This document shows, in pieces, positions 27,955 through 32,183 of a stretch of 32,183 bases of DNA (positions are counted from its first letter, which is position 1; each line of letters starts with the position of its first letter). Under the pieces are notes generated by a model that had not been told where the DNA came from, did no database searches, and was given only the letters and a program-made list of their open reading frames with translations. The position numbers were made by a program, and so were the translations under genes. The DNA comes from Nemertoderma westbladi (Eukaryota > Xenacoelomorpha > Nemertodermatida > Nemertodermatidae): contig JAUCBJ010007766.1 in the NCBI GenBank assembly GCA_032718475.1, forward strand, positions 1 through 32,183. Direction: 5' to 3'.

Positions 27955-29926
27955 TTAAAAATGCTGTGCCGGCTTGTCGACAAAATTGCGCCGCCACAAC
28001 TCCCTATCACCCATGACATTTGCTAGATCATCCGCATCTTCAAGGCCAGTGTCCTTTAAGATGCGTCTCAAGAAAGTCATGGGCTGTCCACCATGCTTAT
28101 TCACTCCATGAGGCTGCCAAAGTACAAGATTATGCACTGGCTGGTCCTCACGGCGAAAGCAATGTCCTGCAAAGCAGAGGCGATTTTGTTCTAGTGTCAA
28201 GCTTGGGGGAACCAATGAGCCACCTCCAATGTTATATAGTGTCTGGTTGGAGATGTGTGCATTGTACTTGACACAATGAACCCGGCGTAGCATTCTTGTG
28301 AATGTGCCATCCAGAGATTTGGTGTCCTCAGCAGTTAGAGCCCAGCATGGACTCCCATAGAGTACTGGAACTACTGCTGCTCTAAATAATCGGACCTTAA
28401 GTTTCCGATTAATTCTCGGTGACTTCCAAATCCTGAAATGCCTATTCAAGGCTGCCCATGCCTTTCCCTTACGTATTCGAAGGTCCTCACCTGACTTCCG
28501 GATCCATGATCCCAGGTAACAGAAGTCGTCCACATGCTCAAGCATACCATTCTTTGAGCTTATGCTCATCCGATCAGAGACTTGCTGAGAACTTTCAAAG
28601 TTAACTGTCAAAATTTTGGTCTTTCTGGAGTTAATAAAAAGACCAACACTAGAAGCAGCATGTTCTAATGAGCTGAGGAGCTGTTGGGCTCCCTCTAGTG
28701 ATTCTGAGAGTACTCCTAAGTAATCAGCAAAGTCTAGATCAGGTAGGTACTTGGCAGGATTTCCTCGACTTCTGGAGCCAGTACGTGGAGTTATCATCAC
28801 CCCATCATCATTATGATGATCTAAGGACATGCATAGAACATAGTCAACCACAATTATGAACAAGAATGGTGCAAGTGTGTCTCCCTGGAGGACGCCCCAT
28901 AACACTTCAAATGGTTCTGTGTCACCATCAACAGTAGACACAAATTTTGTCGAACCATCGTATACTAATCTGATTGCTGCAATAATTTCATCAGGAATCC
29001 CATATAATGAAAGTATGCTGAACATACGTGAGCGGGAGACTGAATCAAAGGCCTTGAAGAAGTCAACAAAGATAACAGCCAGATGCCTGTCTTTCATTTT
29101 TGATAACTCTTCAATAATCCTTGTAAGGGCCAAAATGGGTTCCATGGTCCCACGACCTTTACGGAACCCATTCTGATTTCCACGGAGCAGTCTCTCAATG
29201 GGATCCCTGATGCGATTTAATATAATTCTATTGTATAGCTTTGCAGCAATCGAGATCAATGAGATTCCCCGAAAAGAACCATAGAGTGTTAGGTTGCCCT
29301 TCTTGGGAACTGGCACCAACTTATTTGTTTTCATTTCTAGTGGGACTCTTGTTGTTCGGTACATGTCAACTATGATGGGATAGATGAGGTTTAAACACTC
29401 AGGTATTTTAAAGACCTCAGGGGGAACACCATCTACTCCACTGGCACGATTGGTCTTAATGCTCTTTGCAGCAGCCTTCACTTCTGCAAAGGAGATATTG
29501 CCAATGGGAATATCTGGGAGTACAGACTCAGACACTTTTACTTCTATAAAGTTATCAGGCAATACCCTGTCATTATTGAGGAGCTTTTCAAAGTGGGCCT
29601 TCAAACCATTGAAGCGATCGGCTGGTGATTCAGCCTTAACCTTGGTGGTTGGTTGGCTTTTCCGCCCAGTAAGCAAGTTGATCGATTTCCATGCCTGGGA
29701 TGATTGCCTGCTGTCGTCAGCATCATAGCCCTCACAGTGATCTGCCGCCTCAGAGGCAAGAACCTCATACCTGTTGCTCAGCTGTAGTGTGAAGCTGGAT
29801 CTCACACTAGGCTGTTGCAACAGAGAGGACCAGACATGCCGCGGCAAGGCAGATTGCGTTGTTCTGCTAGCACGCAGACTAAGTCTTACCTTGGCCACAA
29901 TAAGGCGGTGATCACTGGAAAAGGGT
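27955..29926 (-). pseudogene. LINE reverse transcriptase and C-terminal part of the ORF (catalytic Asp lost)
   Basis: A long open frame (648 codons from 29898) whose true frame extends upstream through SDHRLI, the last endonuclease motif. Reverse transcriptase blocks seen: KLVPVPKKGN, RGISLI, NGFRKGRG, FVDFFKAFDSV, GVLQGDTLAPFLF and DLDFADY. The active-site box should be FADD; here the second Asp codon is TAC (28720-28722), a one-base change to Tyr, so polymerase activity should be lost. A perfect 16-bp palindrome (GCATTTTTAAAAATGC, 27949-27964) spans the stop codon. Confidence 0.88.
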
Positions 29927-29941
29927 CGAAGTGTAAATGCA

Positions 29942-30655
29942 TTAGTCTTGTATAGAGCTCTTGTACTTCCAACGAAACAGAATATGGTCTATCTGGGACT
30001 TGTGACCACAGGGTCCACTATGAGTCCATAGCTTTCCAGTTTGCTTCTTGAACTGGGTTCCAGCCGAAAACAATCCATTTCCAGAGATAAAATCCTGAAG
30101 ATGGACGGAATTTCGGTTGACACTATTGCTATAGACCCAGGGCGATGTAGGTGATTGATGCAGACTTGCATTAAAGTCTCCCAGGAATGTTAAGAATGCA
30201 TGCTGATCCACTCCATCAGTAGCTGCTGGTAGATTGTGGTAGAAATTTTCCACCTCCTCTACAGGGGCAACACTAGTTGGAGAGTAGCACACAATCAGAA
30301 CCACCTTAGGAAACTTCTTAGCCAGTCTTCCAGAACATGAGAAGTGGCAAAGGATGATGCGGTTAGAGATTTGGTCTATTTTGTCCAAGGCTGCATGTGC
30401 AGTTGGATTCATCAATAGACCAATACCACCATTGCCACTATCATCTGCTGACGCGAGGGCGAGTCGCCAACCGCCCCCCATGTCCTTAATCAGAACCTCA
30501 TCAGTCTGTCCAGTCTGCATTCGGTGCTCTTGAACACCCACTGCGCTAAGAGAAAGCTTATCTGCCAAGGCAGTCAGCTCACCTTGTCGCATTGGGGACC
30601 CGAGTGTTAGGGTGTTTACTGAGGCTAGTCTAGTGACTTGCCTCAGATTCACCAA
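29942..30655 (-). pseudogene. LINE apurinic-type endonuclease domain
   Basis: A frame of 237 residues with endonuclease motifs: VQEHRM (catalytic Glu), GIGLLM, VCYSP, LGDFNA (catalytic Asp/Asn) and QIDHIL. It ends in TAA at 29942, and the expected terminal SDHR motif lies in a different frame just downstream (about 29910). A single frameshift near 29930-29970 therefore separates it from the reverse transcriptase. Confidence 0.88.
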
Positions 30656-30667
30656 TGGCTTTGTTGG

Positions 30668-31015
30668 TCAGGGTGGAACATGAGAGTAGCCTCCAACTCC
30701 AGAATCCCTCTCCCCCTCACAATCTGGCCTCCCTGGTGACCCAGGGTTTGGGCCAGAAAGGTCATCAGGAAAGGGACTCAAAGAATTGTTGGCTTCTCTC
30801 TCTCCAGTAGGGGGTGAGACAGGCAGCCGGTCAGGAGATAACTGACGCCTGTGAGGCCGATTGTGTCCGGTAATTCCACTGGCCTCTAGTGGCCGGACCT
30901 CCGCATTACTAATGTAATCCATAGTGGGGGGGGGGGGGGGGGGGGTTGGGGGGTGCTTTTTTGCCGAGTCAGCTCTCGGGGCAAATACCACATCCTGGTT
31001 TGCCGTTCCACACAC
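30668..31015 (-). pseudogene. LINE N-terminal Pro-rich frame
   Basis: A 115-codon frame upstream of the endonuclease, Pro/Arg/Gly-rich and without a recognised domain. It contains a C20 run (30926-30945) that encodes poly-proline. It stops at TGA (30668), 13 bp before the endonuclease frame, so the two parts are now separated. In an intact element they were probably one ORF, or this was a short ORF1. Confidence 0.55.
30926..30945. repeat. Poly-G tract (20) inside the LINE
   Basis: Poly-C in the sense strand of the LINE, within its N-terminal coding part. Length changes here would shift the frame. Confidence 0.9.
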
Positions 31016-31346
31016 GGGTGGGTGTCGCAGTGGAGTCAGATATGAGGCCCATCACCCATATCTACTCTGGCGCACATGACCCACCATTGGCTGTACAGCT
31101 CATATGCTGGGTCATGCCCTGTACCCCTGCTGCCAGGTGCAGGTCGCAGTGAAGTGTACTCAGAGTGGACATGAGAACACTCTACTCCTGACCAGCCATT
31201 GGTAGATAACCATCTGCCTGGCCAGGCCATATACCCCTGCAGCCAAGTATATGGGTCCTTAATCCAGGACCAACGGCGTCCTTATCCCAGAACGAAGGGG
31301 GTCCTAGTTACAGGACCAGATTTGCCCTAGTAAGAGGGTGGAGAAA

Positions 31347-31894
31347 AAAACAATAAGAGGTCGAATATACAATTTTGTGGAATAAAATTACCTCCCACTA
31401 CTAGCAGGTCACTGCTATCAGCAGACATGGTGGTGGCCAGCTGATAACTTTCCTTTGCCGTTTGCTCTCAGAGACTAATTGAGAACACCATCGCACTTGA
31501 TATGTGGTATTGTTTGAACAGTTTTCTTGTTTTATTCTGTAAAACCCAACACACTTATTGCAAAGTAAATAATACACTTAGATTTTTTAATACTCAATAT
31601 GTTCATGTTGGTGTGTCAACGTTCAATTTATTCCAATTCCTTACAATACCCACTACTGTGTGTGTATACCAGTCAATTAAAATAGTCTGTTTTTACCACA
31701 ACATCATAACATCAAATAAGATGTTCATACAACCTAATATAATTATTTAAAAAATATAAGTTATGAAATGGACACCCCCCCCCCCCCCCCCCCCTCTTCA
31801 GCAAAAAGATGAGATAATGCAATGGATATAATTAATTCATGCAAAGGTGAAGAATATTTTTCCTTTGGGGAATTCCATGATTGTGGAAGTTGTA
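31347..31894. other. Spacer right of the LINE
   Basis: AT-rich, no gene seen. It holds a 20-base C run at 31775-31794. Confidence 0.45.
31775..31794. repeat. Poly-C tract (20)
   Basis: An uninterrupted run of 20 C on the plus strand. Confidence 0.9.
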
Positions 31895-32183
31895 ACAAAT
31901 TTACAAAATTAAAACAATAATATCCTCACCATGCGATATTCAGCTTATAGATATTCAATCAAATCAGTTATTTGCTACCAGTTCACCAGATCATATAATT
32001 TGCATGACAACAAATTCTCCAAATTAAAACAATATTAGCCTCACCATGCGATATTCAGCTTATAGATATTCTATCAAATCAGTTATTTGCTACCAGTTCA
32101 CCAGATCATATAATTTGCATGACAACAAATTCTCCAAATTAAAACAATAATAGCCTCACCATGCGATATTCAGCTTATAGATA
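31895..32183. repeat. 115-bp tandem repeat running off the window
   Basis: CACCATGCGATATTCAGC starts at 31927, 32042 and 32157, an exact 115-bp period. Copies 2 and 3 are almost identical and the array continues past the right edge. Confidence 0.9.

Larger units (their letters stand above)
27916..31336 (-). mobile_element. Full-length RTE-like LINE with 10-bp target-site duplication
   Basis: GGTGGAGAAA occurs at 27906-27915 and again at 31337-31346, framing a 3.4-kb element on the minus strand. Order: 5' leader (about 31336-31016), Pro-rich N-terminal frame, apurinic-type endonuclease, reverse transcriptase, C-terminal domain ending DRELWRRNF, a 3' UTR of about 39 bp, and a TAG/ACT-repeat tail instead of poly-A. 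Size, single-ORF layout, short 3' UTR and microsatellite tail fit RTE-type elements; I have not proved the clade. Truncated relatives lie in introns 1 and 3. Frame breaks and a catalytic substitution make this copy inactive. Confidence 0.85.

Noticed and set aside
28020-28271. Plus-strand frames opposite the LINE ORF
   Set aside because: They are antisense shadows of the reverse transcriptase frame.

Overview
The window is animal nuclear DNA, most likely from an invertebrate. It holds one spliced gene with consensus GT-AG introns, several retrotransposons and many satellites. The background is AT-rich, there is no operon structure, and long poly-G/poly-C runs recur. I cannot name the species.

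Layout. 1-3292 (minus) is the start of a BEL/Pao-type LTR-retrotransposon gag(-pol) frame that runs off the left edge. 3293-5950 is non-coding, probably its leader and LTR side. 5950-12360 is a block of repeats: a tRNA-derived SINE head, a 163-bp satellite, strong hairpins, a GGGCCA/TGGCCC-rich stretch, a GACA-type satellite, a 38-bp minisatellite, a fold-back interspersed element and a tandem array of about 670 bp. 14306-27056 (minus) is an eight-exon gene. All joins keep frame and give a 571-residue secreted protein: signal peptide, Pro-rich pro-region with furin-like sites, HELGH metallopeptidase domain related to the lethal-factor-like family, ShK domain and fibronectin III domain. 27916-31336 (minus) is a full-length but dead RTE-like LINE with a 10-bp target-site duplication. 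A 115-bp tandem repeat runs off the right edge.

The most notable system lies in intron 2. At 21128-22011 a tandem array of a 344-bp unit sits between perfect 12-bp target-site duplications, inside an older decayed LINE. On the minus strand each unit carries a type I hammerhead ribozyme with every core element in place: CTGATGA, GAAA, a GTA cleavage triplet, a 7-bp stem I, a short stem II and a 3-bp stem III. The ribozyme lies between tRNA-like A-box and B-box sequences. The 5' end of the insert is inverted, as in twin priming. Together these fit an animal retrozyme, a non-autonomous retroelement thought to move through a small circular RNA (here 344 nt).

Intron 3 holds a second unusual structure. 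A 44-bp minisatellite has as its unit the last 33 nt of exon 3 plus the splice donor and first intron bases, so the exon-intron boundary has been tandemly copied about ten times. A truncated copy of the RTE-like LINE has inserted into it.
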